Positions 33,401 through 47,100 of a DNA stretch of 64,000 nucleotides are shown here, one piece after another. The stretch spans positions 894,983 to 958,982 of the forward strand of contig JAIUJO010000157.1 in assembly GCA_023846275.1 (NCBI GenBank), given 5' to 3'. The position numbers were made by a program, and so were the translations under genes. This DNA comes from Vanilla planifolia (taxonomy: Eukaryota; Streptophyta; Magnoliopsida; Asparagales; Orchidaceae). How positions within the stretch are numbered: the first letter of the stretch is position 1; each line of letters opens with the position of its first letter. Below the pieces are notes generated by a model. It ran no database searches. It was not told the origin of the DNA and was given only the letters and a program-made list of their open reading frames with translations.

Positions 33401-35560
33401 GCTCCTGTATAGAAATTTTGCAATTGAACAATTAGTAAATGCTATACACCTAACAACATTTATTAGTCTTATAAAGTTTTTTACTATGGAAACATAGCAT
33501 CCAATGCAATACTCTACACATGGATTATCAAATGTATCCATCCATCTATATGCCATTAGAAATGATACCCAATGAACTTTTAATTGCACTAATATTTTTG
33601 CCAAATGTACAATAACTCAAAAAAGTGTTTTGTAAGAAAGTATGTCAATATTACAAAATACCAAAACACCTGATGACCCATTAAGAGGGGATTTTAATGT
33701 CATAGTACATATACTTGAATACAAGGAGCTTCAACTCCTATTCCTATTGCAATTAAAATGTTTATAAATTTCTTAAATCAATGTAGAATATTTGAATTCC
33801 AACTCATGATTTCAATCTATATCTTGGTTTTTAAATAAAAAGTAAATTGGTATGGAAGTGTTTTGTTAGTCCTTGGCAAATAAAGAATTGCTTGAAACTA
33901 ACTCAATTGAAATTATTGTACATTTATGTAGAATGGTGTCAAAACATTCCCCACTTTTTCTTCACCTTTAAATGAAATTGATCTCTCAAACCATGCAATT
34001 TAAGTTCCAAAACATGTGGATATCACATCATAATTTTTATGAAGTGGTAGAAAATAAAAGGCTAATTCTTACACATCAAACTAAAATCTAGGCGTTAGCA
34101 TTAAAAATCAAAGGTCATAATGATTACTTAAAGTAGTGGAACATAAGATTTTGTGCTATTTAAAATTTTAAGAGGGTAAACGAAGAAGTCAAAATTAGAG
34201 AAAAAAATTCCATGAAAGTGGCATAGATGATGACCACATAAAGTTTAAATATGGCTATTCAACAATCATTGGAAGATGTCAAATATGATGAAATTTATTG
34301 AAGACAAAGCTAATAGAAATAAGGCTAAAAGAATGAAAAAAATTAAAAAAAGAAACTTTCATGAAAAAGAATATGAAAAAAACTTCACATTAATGATATT
34401 AAAGACTATTATGTCCTTAAGAGATTAGGTCAAGAGAATTTACAAAATGCTATTGAATAACATTTTAAACAGTTCTTTCCCACAAAATAGAAATTTAATA
34501 ATGGTGAAGCTATAAATTTAATTTGTTAACTAATCACTGTGGATGAGAACAAATTTCCAATTAAAAATATAGTCTTGGACTAGTTTGACCTTATGGCTAT
34601 TCAAATGGACCAAGATAATGTTTCATCTTCATACGGCTTTGAGAAAGTGTTCATCACTAAATGTTGGAACTTTTTTTTGCTTTAGATGTTACGGTTCTTA
34701 CAAAATATTTTTGTCTAACCAAATTCCATTTCTCAACGAAGGTTTGCAGATTTGTTTGGAATCTTATAAAATGCACATGGATGTCAATCATATAAAATGG
34801 TTCTCCACTTAAGAATTTTCAACTAGAAAGAGGCATAATGATACTCTAATTTCCCCATTATGTTTTATCATTTCAAAGTATGTTTTAATAGAATTCAAAA
34901 GCAACTTTTCTAGGAGGTTAATCATGTACTATGTTACAACATGGGTTGCTCCTATAATAGCAATTTTTTACCATGCAAATGACATCATTTGTTTTAATAC
35001 ATGGGAGAAAAAGACATCAAAAGGCATTAAAAACCTTCTACTTACAGTCCTACGGAGCTAAACTATACAATTGTAAGAGATTCTAGAATTTAAAAAATGA
35101 TTACTACCAATAAAATACATTGGCTATCTAATATATATATTAATAACAAAATGTCCATATACGTTAAAAAAGTAGGTGAAAAAATTGCAAAAAGAAATGG
35201 TTAGTTGAAAGAAGAAACTTTTATGAATTTGAGATAGAATAATACTTATATAGAAAATTTTAAACTCAACTCCTACTTAAATTTTAATGCCATACATCCT
35301 CTAAGTAAATGCTAAAAAGGTTCAATAAGATAATTATTCTTTCTTAAAGGAAGACTTGTAAAACAATCATAAGCATCATTGGATTACATGGTAGAAAGAT
35401 AAGTGAGCCACTCGAAGAAAATGAAATTGATACAAGGAAACTCACTAAAATCAAGTCCTTTTGGGAGGAATTATTGAAAGCTAAATTTTTTGATAGTAAG
35501 CAGTAGAAAAATAAATCTATTACATGTATGATCAAGGAGAAAATAAGAGACTTGATATAA
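33400..35560 (+). mobile_element. LINE-3: old, heavily A+T-decayed L1-type LINE relic
   Basis: Order of motifs matches a plant LINE ORF2. 'RGDFNVI' at about 33,687-33,710 is the endonuclease G-D-F-N. At about 34,000-34,030 'FQNMWISHHNF' matches the conserved F-x-x-M-W-x-x-H-x-x-F block after the endonuclease. A 'NEEVKIREK' linker lies near 34,175. 'FYHANDIICF' at 34,966-34,995 stands at the RT Y/F-A-D-D position, with Asn replacing the first Asp. 'KYIGYLI' near 35,115 matches K-Y-L-G-(Y/I)-P-L, and 'HHWITW' near 35,375-35,392 matches H-W-V-x-W further on. Stops and frame changes are frequent. It is a different LINE lineage from LINE-1 and LINE-2 and much older. Ends and target duplication are not resolved. 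Confidence 0.7.
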
Positions 35561-36480
35561 ATTGTTGCATAAAAATCCTTTGTTAATAACTACATCAATT
35601 AGAAATTGAGCAATGATGGTAGATTACTTATCAAGTCAAGTCGCAATGAAATAAGGAGGAAGTTCTTTGAGAACATCTCAAGAAAGAGAGTCTAGAATAA
35701 GCAAATTCCAACAAAGATACTAATATTTGTTTTGTAAGTACATACTTTTTCTCTTCCTTTCTCAAATTAGTGGAAAATAATTAATATTCAACATGCCTCC
35801 AAATGCCATAACAACTCCGATGAGGACAGTATCAATCTCGCAACAACTAAATGGTTTCTAACATAACATCTTTGAACCTTTTATGGCAAAGCATTACTGA
35901 TACATGTCAAGATTAATCAAAGTGTTTGTTCTCTCTTAAATCGATGGTGTTAAAGCATCAAAGGTGGTGTATCTTAATATGAAGCTATTTAAGTAATACC
36001 TCTCTGAATATGTTGGCACATATGAAAAGAAAGAAATATGAAGCTATTAGAGAAAATAACGAAATCAGAAATGATAGTAATTAAAAATACAAATTTCCCC
36101 TGTTCAAGCATTTTCAAGGCATTCTCAATGGTATAAACAAAGTATATGAATGAAAGACATGTGCCATTCAATTTACTTTTCTCCATTCAAATTAATGATT
36201 GTTATGATTTTTGGAAGGATCTATTGGAATTCCACCCTAATGAATGCAATCATGGAAAACATTCATGGTGCTTTTGAAGAAAACTAGCCCATTATTGACA
36301 AAATCATTAGGGACAAGAATTCTAGCATGCTATAAGTCTTCGCTAAACTTTATGACTCAAATTTAGATTTGGAAACTTTTGTTTGTGGCATCATCAAAAG
36401 TATGGAATGGTCCTTCAAGTAACTATTCTTGGAGGCTTTCATTGACCTTGAATGAATTACTTCAATACAAATGCGAACAA
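35560..36480. other. Unassigned stretch, possibly LINE-3 3' part
   Basis: A+T-rich sequence directly after the last clear LINE-3 motif. By position it could contain the zf-RVT region and 3' end of LINE-3, but no motif there is convincing. No A tail or duplication could be tied to it. Confidence 0.35.
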
Positions 36481-36489
36481 GTATCATAA

Positions 36490-37145
36490 TGTGACATTAT
36501 AGTATTCCAAGAGATATAGTTTAATTTTAATTTAATTAAATGTGATAGCTTGAATGGAATATATATTGCAAATTACATAAATTAAATATTATTAAAATCA
36601 ACAATACAAAGAATAATTTAGGTTTATAATATCTTTGATCAACTTATTTTAAACATCATAAGAACCATTTTGTATTGATGATATCTTCAAAAATCCTTTT
36701 TCAATAATTTGGCACAAAAATGAATTGAAATTAATATTAATTAAATAATAAGATAATAATAATATTATTATTATTACATAAAATAAATTTAAAACATTGC
36801 TTTGCTAAGCTAAGCACCACCATCTAGAACTAAACCAAAATCCTTGGGTTAGGTAATAAATCCTATTCTAATTTACTATAGTATTGGACTTGGCCTATCT
36901 CTTGGTCCGTATATAGTAGTAATGGATTAGGATTTAAGTCCAAAAACTTGTATCCATTAAATATTATGCACTACTGCATTGGTGATGACTTCTAGAAGGA
37001 AAAAAAAGAGGTGGCCAACATCATTAGCTTTATTTCAAGCTAAAGAAATATAATTAAAACCCATAAGAATTATTTTTTCATATTTCTTATGAAATCAAAA
37101 TTTTTATTTCAAGTAATCACACCCTCTTATTGAACAAAATTTTAA
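36490..37145 (+). repeat. Candidate LTR of a second Ty1/copia relic
   Basis: Non-coding A+T-rich sequence directly upstream of a primer-binding-like 'tggtataaaactgag' at about 37,148-37,162 and a copia gag relic. It includes a (TAA)n run at 36,745-36,777 and an imperfect hairpin at 36,858-36,935. The left end is arbitrary; copia LTRs begin TG, and there are TG starts near 36,491 and 36,541. Confidence 0.4.
36858..36935. other. Imperfect long hairpin
   Basis: The arm 36,858-36,889 is largely complementary to 36,904-36,935, with matching blocks AAATCCTA, ATT, ACTATA and GGAC separated by small bulges, around a loop of about 14 bases. It lies in the candidate copia LTR. It could be a chance or LTR-internal structure. 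Confidence 0.55.
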
Positions 37146-37189
37146 TTGGTATAAAACTGAGGTCCCATTTTTGTGATAAAAAATTCTCT

Positions 37190-37660
37190 TGGAGATCCAT
37201 GGCTAAAATTGGTGCTTGAACAAGTTTAGGCCAAGGTGCATTACCTAGTGGGCCACCACAATTCTATGATAATTATTATCTCTATTGGAAGGCTAAGATG
37301 GCTAGTTTTTAAAATAGGATGATAAACAAATATAGGAAGCACAAAAAACTCCTAATTTTTATTCTAAGAGAAAAATAAAATATTGTCTAGTATCTTAATA
37401 TCTTAATGAATGGATGAAAATGGAAGTTATTAAGCATAGTTAAATGATATGGCAATAAATATTTTGTGTTATACTTTGAATATTATAATATTTTATGGAA
37501 TGTTTAGTTTATAAATAGCTTATAAAATTTGGCATGAGTTAAAGATGAAAGTTCATTTCGGAAGAAAAAAATAAATAAGTGTACGAACAAGATTATGAAG
37601 AAGAAGATGACATTGAAAATAGCTTTGAGTAATTGAAAGAAGAGTAGCATAACTTAATTT
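37190..37660 (+). pseudogene. Ty1/copia gag relic cut off by the satellite array
   Basis: Near 37,235-37,300 the sequence reads 'LPSGPPQFYDNYYLYWKAKM', matching the copia gag start (R-P-P-x-F-x-G-x-N-Y-x-x-W-K-x-(K/R)-M). A 'YKIWHELKMKVHF'-like stretch near 37,510-37,560 fits A-K-E-I-W-D-x-L further on. The relic then passes into satellite at about 37,680, so the rest of the element is missing. Fossil. Confidence 0.7.
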
Positions 37661-39259
37661 AAGGACAATAATAATTTGGATTGACTTTATTTAATTTCTA
37701 TATAAGTCCACCTTTTTTGTGAGCCTCACATTGCTTTGACTTGCCTCTATTACACTACTTCAAATAATCTTGTATTTAATGTTAAAAAATATTGTTTTTC
37801 ATTCTAATTTTTTTTAGTAATTCACAATAATTTCAAACAAGTTATGATTAAGTTGAAAGAAACATCATCAGACTCATCTAAACTAGCTCTATCAAATTAA
37901 ATAATCATCTTTATTTTTTAAATTTTTTTTCCTAGTGTTTAAAATTTATTGGGCCGTTTTGATTTACATCTTTTTAAAAGTTCAAAAATATTACATATGA
38001 TCTTTTAGTATCTTAGAATGCAACTCTCTCACATAATTTATTTTTTTTATTACTTTGATTTGCTTATATCACTATGTAACTCTACATCTCCTCTCATATT
38101 TTGTTTATATTTCTTTTATTTCGATATATTATATTTCTTTCATTTACCTAACTCCATTATTAATATATTTGCACTTAGGATTAAAAATAATAGTTTGTTA
38201 TTTTTTATGTTTATGATTTTGTTGATTCATTGTAACTCCAAACAAATTCTAATAGACATGAAACAAATTTATTTTAACTCATATTGGAAAGAACCATCAA
38301 ATTAATTGTTTATTATTTACAATTTAAAATACTTTTTCTACAAGTTTGGTATCTTTTATGAGATATTTTGGATTTTAATTGATTTAATTATCGAGGTTTT
38401 TGCACTCAAATATCTTTATACTTTGGAATGCAATTCTTCATACAATTTATCTCATTTCATAAAGTTTCTCACTTGATTTCAATACATTAGAAAGAATCTC
38501 TAATTCTCTTATAGCGTAACTTTTACATTATTTTGATTTAGTTATGCAACATTTCTTTTATATGTTAAAATTTAAATATGAAATTATTTTATTTATCATT
38601 AAAATATTATTTTATTATTATCTATTTTAACTCACATGGGTAATTTGGATGTCCTTTAAACAATTTTTGATCGATATGAAGCAAATTTCATCTAAATTTA
38701 TTAGATAAGCCCTATCCATTTAAATATAAATTTTTTACATTTTTAAATATTTCATTTTAGTTTTTTTTGGCATGTTTTATGAAATATTCAAATTTTTATA
38801 TAATTTCGTGAATGAGAATGTATACTCAATCATCATTGTATCTCGAAATGTAACTATCTTGATTAAATTTTCTCATTTCTTGAAAGATTCTTATTTTTAA
38901 TATTTTAAATTACTATCTTACAATAAATTCCCTCTTGTTTTTCTATTACATCACTTTCATTGTGTTATATTACATTTCTTCATTTTGTCTTGGAATTCAA
39001 CTTTCACATATAAGTTACCTATTTTCTTCATTTTTTCTTCAAAAGGTTCTATGACTATGTTACTCCAAATCACATCCCATATGAATTTTTTATTACATGT
39101 GTCTTAGTATATTACACTTGTTCAGTTATTCTCGTTTTAAAATTAATTTATAATTGTAATTTAATAATTATTACTCTTGTTTACTTTTCTCCAATCAACA
39201 TGAAAGAAATGTCATTGAAGGAATCTAAATAAGCTTAATTCAATTAAATATCATTTTTT

Positions 39260-39276
39260 TATATATATATATATAT
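39260..39276. repeat. (TA)n run in satellite
   Basis: TA microsatellite located in the 'catttttatatttttaaat' part of a monomer. Confidence 0.9.
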
Positions 39277-42200
39277 TTTATAGTTTTATGGTATGCTTTA
39301 AAGTATATTTCTTCCATTACCTGATTTGAAAATCATGGAAGATGAAATTGAATGCTTGAATATCTTAAAATAAATCTTTCACACAAAATTAAACTAATTT
39401 CATCAAAGGTTTAGCTTTAATTTTATTATATTACTAAGAAGCTATATTTCTTCTCTCATGTGGTCATTTTACATTGCATTGATTTTGTTATATCACATGG
39501 TTTTAAATTCTCTCATTTTAGCTTCAACGACTAAGGATTTTAAAGAGGATCCTCTTAGTACCTTGAAATGCAACTTTGTCGTATAATTTAAGTAGATACT
39601 TCAAAATTTCTATTTATTTGGTTATATTAAAAGGAATATATCATTTTCTCCTTTTATGTGTTCTTTTTCTAAATTTGATTTTGTTGTATTATATTGTTTG
39701 AATTTATGTTATTTTACCTGTGAAGATCGAGAATTTGACATAACATCCCTTTGTACCATAGAATGGAACTTTGCCAACAATTTAACTAATTTCTTCGAAT
39801 ATTTTTCTTTGATTTGGTTATATTAATCTCAAGTGTAATTCTCTAGTCACATGAGCCTTACATTATTTTTATTTGGTTAAATTAAATATTATTAATTTGC
39901 CTTATTTTTTTCATTTGGTGATTGAGGATGATGTGCTAAATGTCCTTATAATCTTGGAATGTAACCTTCCTATATAATTTAGCTTATTTCTTAAAATTTG
40001 TTTTTCCTTGATTTGGTTATATTGCAAAGAAACTCTAATTCTTAGGTGACGTGACATTTACAACACATTGAGTTGGTTATATTTCATCATTTCAATTTAC
40101 TTCATTTCAGCTCTATAGTGTATTTTATCATAATTAAAATAATAATTTATTATCATTTATCTTTAATTATTATTTTTATTTATTTTTTTTCAAAATGGTG
40201 TGTAACTGAGATAAAGAAAATATTGTTCTACTCATCTCCACAAGCTTTATCGAATTATATATTTGCTTTTCTTGAAATATTTCATTTTTTATGGTTTTTG
40301 TATTCTTTATTAGACATGTTGTTTTGTATCTCAATCGATGATAGAAAGTGTGACACTTGATCTACTTGGTATACTAGAATTTTGCTCTCATACATTTCAT
40401 CTAATTTCTCCAAAAGTTTCTCATTGATTTGGCTATATTTACTTGTAATTCCATGTCCCCTCATTTTATATTTACTTGGATTTGAATTATCTGTATTACA
40501 CTATTTGAATTGACTTTAGTTAATCTCAAATATTAAAGAATTTTTTTTATTTATGCCTATTTAATTTGATCAGTGTTACGAACATAAATAATCAACTTTA
40601 TGTACATAAATATTTTTTTTTTAAGAATTTTGGAATGGCATAGTTGTCGTTTTTATTCGTACCTAATTTGACATTCAAAGATGTTGTACATCATAATCTT
40701 GACATCTTGGAGTGCAAATTACATTTATAATTTATCTCATTTCCTTAATTTTTTCCCTTAATTTGCTATATTACTTTGTAAAACTCAATCTACACTTGTG
40801 TGAACTTTACAATACTTCGATTTTGTTATATAAGATTACTTTCATTGATCTTATTATTGTTTTAATATATATTAACTTAAAATATAAGTAATAATTTATT
40901 ATTAGTTATGCCTATAACTTTGTGGCTTGCATTAATTTCAAATGAGGAGGGATGGGGACAAAAAAAATTAGTTAGTCATTTGATGAGCACCATCCAATAA
41001 ATTATTCTTTTTCAAATTTTATAATACATTATTTTATATTGTTTGGCCCTAGTATATAAGACATTTTGATTAGTATTTGATTTGATGGTCGAGAATGTTG
41101 CACTCAGTTTCCTTAGCATCTTTGAATGTAACTTTTTTGTGTAATTTTTCTTACTGCACCAAATGTTACACTTTTGATTATGCGATAATACTATAAAACT
41201 CTAAATCTCTTATCATGACTTTTGTTTCCCTTTTATTTGGTTAAATTACATTGTTTCAATTTATATTATTTTAGTTTTAATATATAATTACTTAATATTG
41301 AAATAATAATTTATTATTAAATTTGGTTATTTGGTTTCAAAATATGCAATATTTCTAAAAGAGGTTCAATCAACATGAGACAACATCTTTGTTGTCACCT
41401 TCAATAGATCTACAAAATGAAATAATCATTTTTTATAATTTTGATATATTTAAATTTTTTAGGATTTTGGCATATGTTTTCAGTCATTTTGATACATACC
41501 TAAATTTACCTTCAAGGATGTTGCAGTCTAGCTACTTATAATCTTCAAATGCATCTTTCCTATATAATTTCTCTCATTTCTTTGAATTATTTTTATTTGA
41601 ATTGGATATATCACTACAAAACTATAACTTCCCTCTTATGCAACAATTTCATCATTTTTATTTTGTTATATTGAATTGCTTAAATTTATCTTTAACTTTA
41701 AAAAATATTCACTTGATACTAAAATATTAGTTTTTTCTTATTTAGCTAATTAATATTGGCAACTAATAGTAATACAAAACAATGTTTTTTTGAGATGAAA
41801 TAAACTTTTTTGACTCATGTAGGTGAGATTTATCCAATTAATTATTGATTTAAATATTTTTAAATTTTTTTTTATGACAAATGTAGCATTGCTTTCAAGA
41901 CATTTTGTTTTTTATCACATTGTACTATCAATGACATTGCACTAGAACCTCTTAATATCTTAGAATGCAACTTTCTCACACCACTTAATTAATTTATTAA
42001 ATGTATTCGCCTTGAATTTTTAATATTTCAAAGAAACTATAATTCTCCTTCTGTATGACCTTTTCATGTCTTTGATTTAGCTAGTGTTAAAGTTTATAAT
42101 TTATCTCACTTTTGCTTAAGTAAATATTTACTAAATATTGAAATATTAATTTATGATTATTTATACTAGTTTACACTGGTGATTCAAAAAAAGACTAAAT

Positions 42201-43544
42201 GAGGTTCAACCAAAAGGAAACAAACAACTTTGGACATGTCTCGATGAGCTTTATCTAGTAAGAAATTTTTTTAATTTTTAAATATGTTTTTCAAGGTAGT
42301 GGTAATCTTTATGTGTCATTTCAATTTGTACTTTATTTGGAATTTGTGATGTTAATTTCTATATATTTATATTCTATAATGAAATTTGGTTTCACAATTT
42401 CACTTGTTTCTTCAAATTTTTGCTTCCATTTTGTTATATTACAACAAAAGTCTAATTCTCCTCTCTTGTGACATTTACATATCTTTCAAGTGGTTATATT
42501 TCATTGCTTCAATATATTTCATTTAAGTTTTATTATGTATTTCCTTTATACTAAAATAATTATTTGTTATTATTTATTTATATTTATTTTTTTATTTCCA
42601 GTAATTCCAAATAAAGTCTAATAGAAATGAAACAAATGTTATTCCACTTATCTTATAAGCTTCTATCAAAATAAATATTCATTTTTCTTAAAAATTTATT
42701 TTTTTATGTGTCGTGAACACTTTGTACATCATTTTCATTTGTACATCATTTATGATTTAGAATGTGACTCTCAATCTCCATATCTTGTAATGCAACTTTC
42801 TAATTATTTTTCTTTGATTCAATAATTATAATTTGTAATTCAAAACCTCCAAGTGCACGCCTTCTCATCTTTTTTTGTTATGTTACCTCACTTAAATTAA
42901 TCTCAATCCATATTTATTACATATTTACTTAGAGATAGAAATAATAATTTTTTGTAATTTAGGTTTGCCTGATTGGCAAATTTTTTGTAATTTGAAACAA
43001 TGTCTAATTAAGGTAAAATGAGTTTTGTTGAGCTCATCGTAATGTGCTTAATGAATGTTTTTATTGCATTTAAATTTTAATTCAAAAAATTTGAGAACAA
43101 AACTTTTCTACACAAGTTATTCCATTTCTAAAATTGTTTTGCATTGATTTGGATATATTACTATATAACTTTTAATCTTATCTTTCACAACCTTTAAATT
43201 GCTTTGTTTTTGTCATATTGGCTTGCATCTAGTTATATCATTTTAGCTTTAGAATATATTTACTTAATATTTAAAAAATAAAATTTTTTATTTATGCTTG
43301 TAATTTTAGTAATTTTAATAACTCAAAAAGAGGAGCGATCAGGATGAAATGTACTTCGTTGAAACCTATCGTCCTAGTATCTTAGAATTAAACTAATACA
43401 ATTTATCTCATGTCTTATTTTTTCAAATATTTCTATTTTGTTTGGTTACATTGCTTTATATGTACAAATCTAATTTTATGAGACCTTTAGATCATTTTGA
43501 TTTGGTAACATTATATTGCTTTAAATTATCTCATTTCAACCTTC

Positions 43545-43569
43545 ATATATATATATATATATATATATA
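43545..43569. repeat. (TA)n run in satellite
   Basis: TA microsatellite of about 25 bases at the 'aatatatatttactta' position of the monomer, just before the A+T landmark. Confidence 0.9.
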
Positions 43570-43979
43570 CACAAAACTAATGTTAAATTTTTATATTATT
43601 TAAGCTCATTTACATTAGTAAATTAAAATATCTAAAACTATGTCTAATGAAGACGAGATAAACATTATTGGGCTCATAACAAAAAGCTCTATCAAATTAA
43701 ATAACTATTTCTGTATTTTTAAATATTTTTATGTTTTGAAGGATTTTGTAGACTTTAAGAGACACATCCACCTGTACCTGATTTAATTATTGTCGATGTT
43801 GCACTTGATCTACTTGGTATCATTGAATGTAATTCTCAAATAAAATTTATCCCATTTTTTTTAAATCAATTCCTTGAACTATTTATGTTACTATAAATAA
43901 AATACAACTTTTGTCGATCTTTAAGTTCGATTTGGTTGTATTACATTGCTTCTTCTAGTTATCTTAGATAAAAAGTGAC

Positions 43980-44120
43980 ATATATATATATATATATATA
44001 TGTTACTAAATCATAATTGATTATCATTTCTATAGATTTATTTTATTATATCAATATATATATATATATATTATTAATATCATAGTTAATTATCATTTTT
44101 GTAGATTTATTTTGTTAATT
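43980..44120 (+). repeat. Local tandem duplication with two (TA)n runs
   Basis: TA runs at 43,980-44,001 and 44,054-44,071 are each followed by a near-copy of the same ~50-base segment ending in 'agatttattttrtta'. This is a small tandem duplication inside one monomer. Confidence 0.8.
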
Positions 44121-47100
44121 TGTAGTAATTCAAAATAAGTCCAATCATTATGAACATTAAATTTGTCTCTACATGTTCTATACAATTAAATCTTAATTTT
44201 AATATTTTTAAATATTTTAACTTTGAGGATTTTGACATGCTTTTGGAGGGATTTCAATTCTTACCAAATTTATAATTAGGGATGTTAAATTAGATCGATT
44301 TAGTATTTTGGAATACAATTTTCTAGTATAATTTATCTAATTTTTTTGTAATACTTTACTTTGATTTTTTTATTATGTTATGCAACAATAAATATTATCT
44401 CATGTGACTTTTACAATTCTCTGATTTTGTTATATTATATTAATTAAATAATAACTTATTATTGTTTACACTTATTTTATTTAGCGTTTTTAGTAATTCT
44501 AAAAGAGATCTAATTGGGATAATGCAAAAGTCAATTCTCTGGTCTTGATAACCTCTATCGAATTAAATTATTTTTTACAGTTTAATTATTTTATATTTAA
44601 TGTCTTTCCACATTTTACAAGATATTCTATTTTACACCACATTTGATGATCGTAAACATTTCACATGAAAAACTATGTACCTTAGAATGCAAATTTCCCT
44701 TATAATTTTATATAATTTCCTCTAATTTTCACTTTAATTTTCTGATAGCAGTATATAACTATAACTCTCCTCTAGTGTAACCCCTGTTATACTTTTTTGG
44801 TTCATATTAAAATAATAATTATTTTTATTCTTTAAGATTATAATTTGCAATAATTCTAAACAATGTCAAATTGAAACGAAGTAAACCTCCTTACACTAAC
44901 ATCGACAAGCTCCGTGATATTAAATATTTAATTATATATTTTTAAATATTTCTTCATGCGTCATGGCATTTTTTATGAGATATTTTCATTCATTTAAAAT
45001 TTAATGATTGAGAATGTTACAGCAGATCTTCTTCGTATTTTGTAAAGCAACTTTCTTGAGAAATTTATTTAATTCCTTCAAATTTTTTGTTTTAATTTTT
45101 AATATTACGAAGAAATTATTATTCCCTTCATTTGTTTCCCATGTTAAATTTCTTGATCTTATCATATTTCATTTTTCATAAAAATTAATTTATTATTAAA
45201 TTATTATTATATTTGTTTATTTACTTTGCAGAGTCACAAAAATTCCTAAAGAGAATAGATAAAAAAGGTAAAATGTATTTTTGTTCATCTCAATAAGCTC
45301 TATCAGGTTAAATATTCTTTTTCTAACATTTTGAGATTTTTTTAAAGTTTCTTCATGTTTTGCAATACATTTGGATTTGTACTACATTTGATAATAGAGA
45401 ATGTGACACTTGATCTCTATCGTGCCATGGAAAGTAACTTTCCCATACAAATTACTTAATTTCTTCTATTTTTATTATTATTTTGTAACTCCAAATCTCT
45501 TCTTATGTGGAAATTACATCAACTTGATTTGGTTATATCACATGGATTTAGTCAATCTTATTTCACCTTTAATATATATTTACTTTATTTTAAAATAATA
45601 TTTTTTATTATTTAAAATTATTATAATTATTTAATCAGATCATTCATTGTAGTTTAAAACAATGCATTGTTATCACAAATAAACATAAATAGATTTCTCA
45701 TGATGAGCTCAATATAATTAAATAATTATTTTTTTGTATATTTTTAATTTTTAGAGTTTTTTATGCTTTACAAGGCATTTAGATTACTAATTGATTTGAT
45801 GATCAAGGGTATTATGCTTGATTAAATTAAATTGTTTGAATGGAATTTTCTTATGTGATTTATCTCATTTCTCTAATTTGTTTTCGTTTATTTAGTCACA
45901 TTGCCATAAAACTTCAATGCTCTTGAGTTTCCTTTAAATCTCTTTTACTTAGTCATATTATATTTCCTTAAATAATCTCATTCAAGCCTTTATACAAATT
46001 TACTTTTTCTTAAAATAATAAATAAGTATTATTTATGATTATTTACATTTGTAATTTGTAAGATTTCCAAAAATATCCATTGAAGATGAAACAAAGGTGA
46101 TTGGACTCGTCTCGACATGCTCTATTTAAAAAACATTTTTTGTATTATTTCAAATATTTAATTTTTTTAGCTTTTGGAATATTTTACGAGATATTTTTAT
46201 TTCCAAATTATTTAATGATCAAGGGATTACACTTGGTGTTGTCAATATCTTAGAATGCAACTTTCTCAAAAAATTTAACTCATTTCATCAAACCATTTGG
46301 AAACATTTATTTAAATTACTATGTAATTCTAAATCTTTTCTTATGTGACCTTTACATCACTTTCATTTTGTTATATTATATTGCATCCATTTAGATCTCT
46401 TATACCTTAATATATGTTTACTTTATATTAAAAATAATTAATTTTTGTTTTTGATGTTTATAAGTTTTGCCATTGATATTAACTAGCTCTATTTAAAAAA
46501 TTAATCATTTCAACAGTTTTAAATATTTATTGCTCCTTAGTCTAGGCATGTTTTATTAGACATTTCATTTGTACCTTAATTAACTATTGTAGATGTTATA
46601 CGAAATAACATTAGTATTTAAAAATGCAACTTTTCTATATAATTCTCTCATTTCTTAAATCGATTCACTTCGATTATGTAATATCAATATGATACTTTAA
46701 GTCTCTTATCATGTGGCAAATGCATTGTTTTGATTTTATCTTTCTTTCATTTATATTCTTTTAGATTTTATTACATATTTACTAAATAGGGAAACATTAA
46801 TTTGTTTTTATTTATGCTTATGTACTTTAATACTTCATTGTAAACCCAAACATGGTTAGATCAGGTTAAAAAATTATTAGACTCATCTCAGTGAGATTTA
46901 TGAAATTAAATATTCATAATTCTTTTTTAGATATTTTATTTTTATATGTTATGGCATACTTTATCAGTTATTTTATTTCTTTATTTGATGATTGTCAATA
47001 TTAAACTTGATATTTTTAGCATCTATGCATGTAATTTTCTTGCACAACTCATCTCATCTCTTTAATGTCTTTTTTATTAAGCTATGATGGCATCTAACAC

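Noticed and set aside
33377-33604. Minus-strand open stretch of 75 codons as copia RNase H
   Set aside because: No copia RNase H motif could be matched on either strand; left unassigned.
34585-34812. Open stretch of 75 codons as a possible small gene
   Set aside because: It lies inside the LINE-3 RT relic and has no independent support as a gene.
38018-38305. Open stretch of 95 codons in the satellite
   Set aside because: It is low-complexity Phe/Leu/Tyr/Ile-rich translation of A+T-rich repeat; other monomers do not keep the frame.
40073-40360. Open stretch of 95 codons in the satellite
   Set aside because: Same reason: satellite DNA read by chance, no conserved frame between copies.
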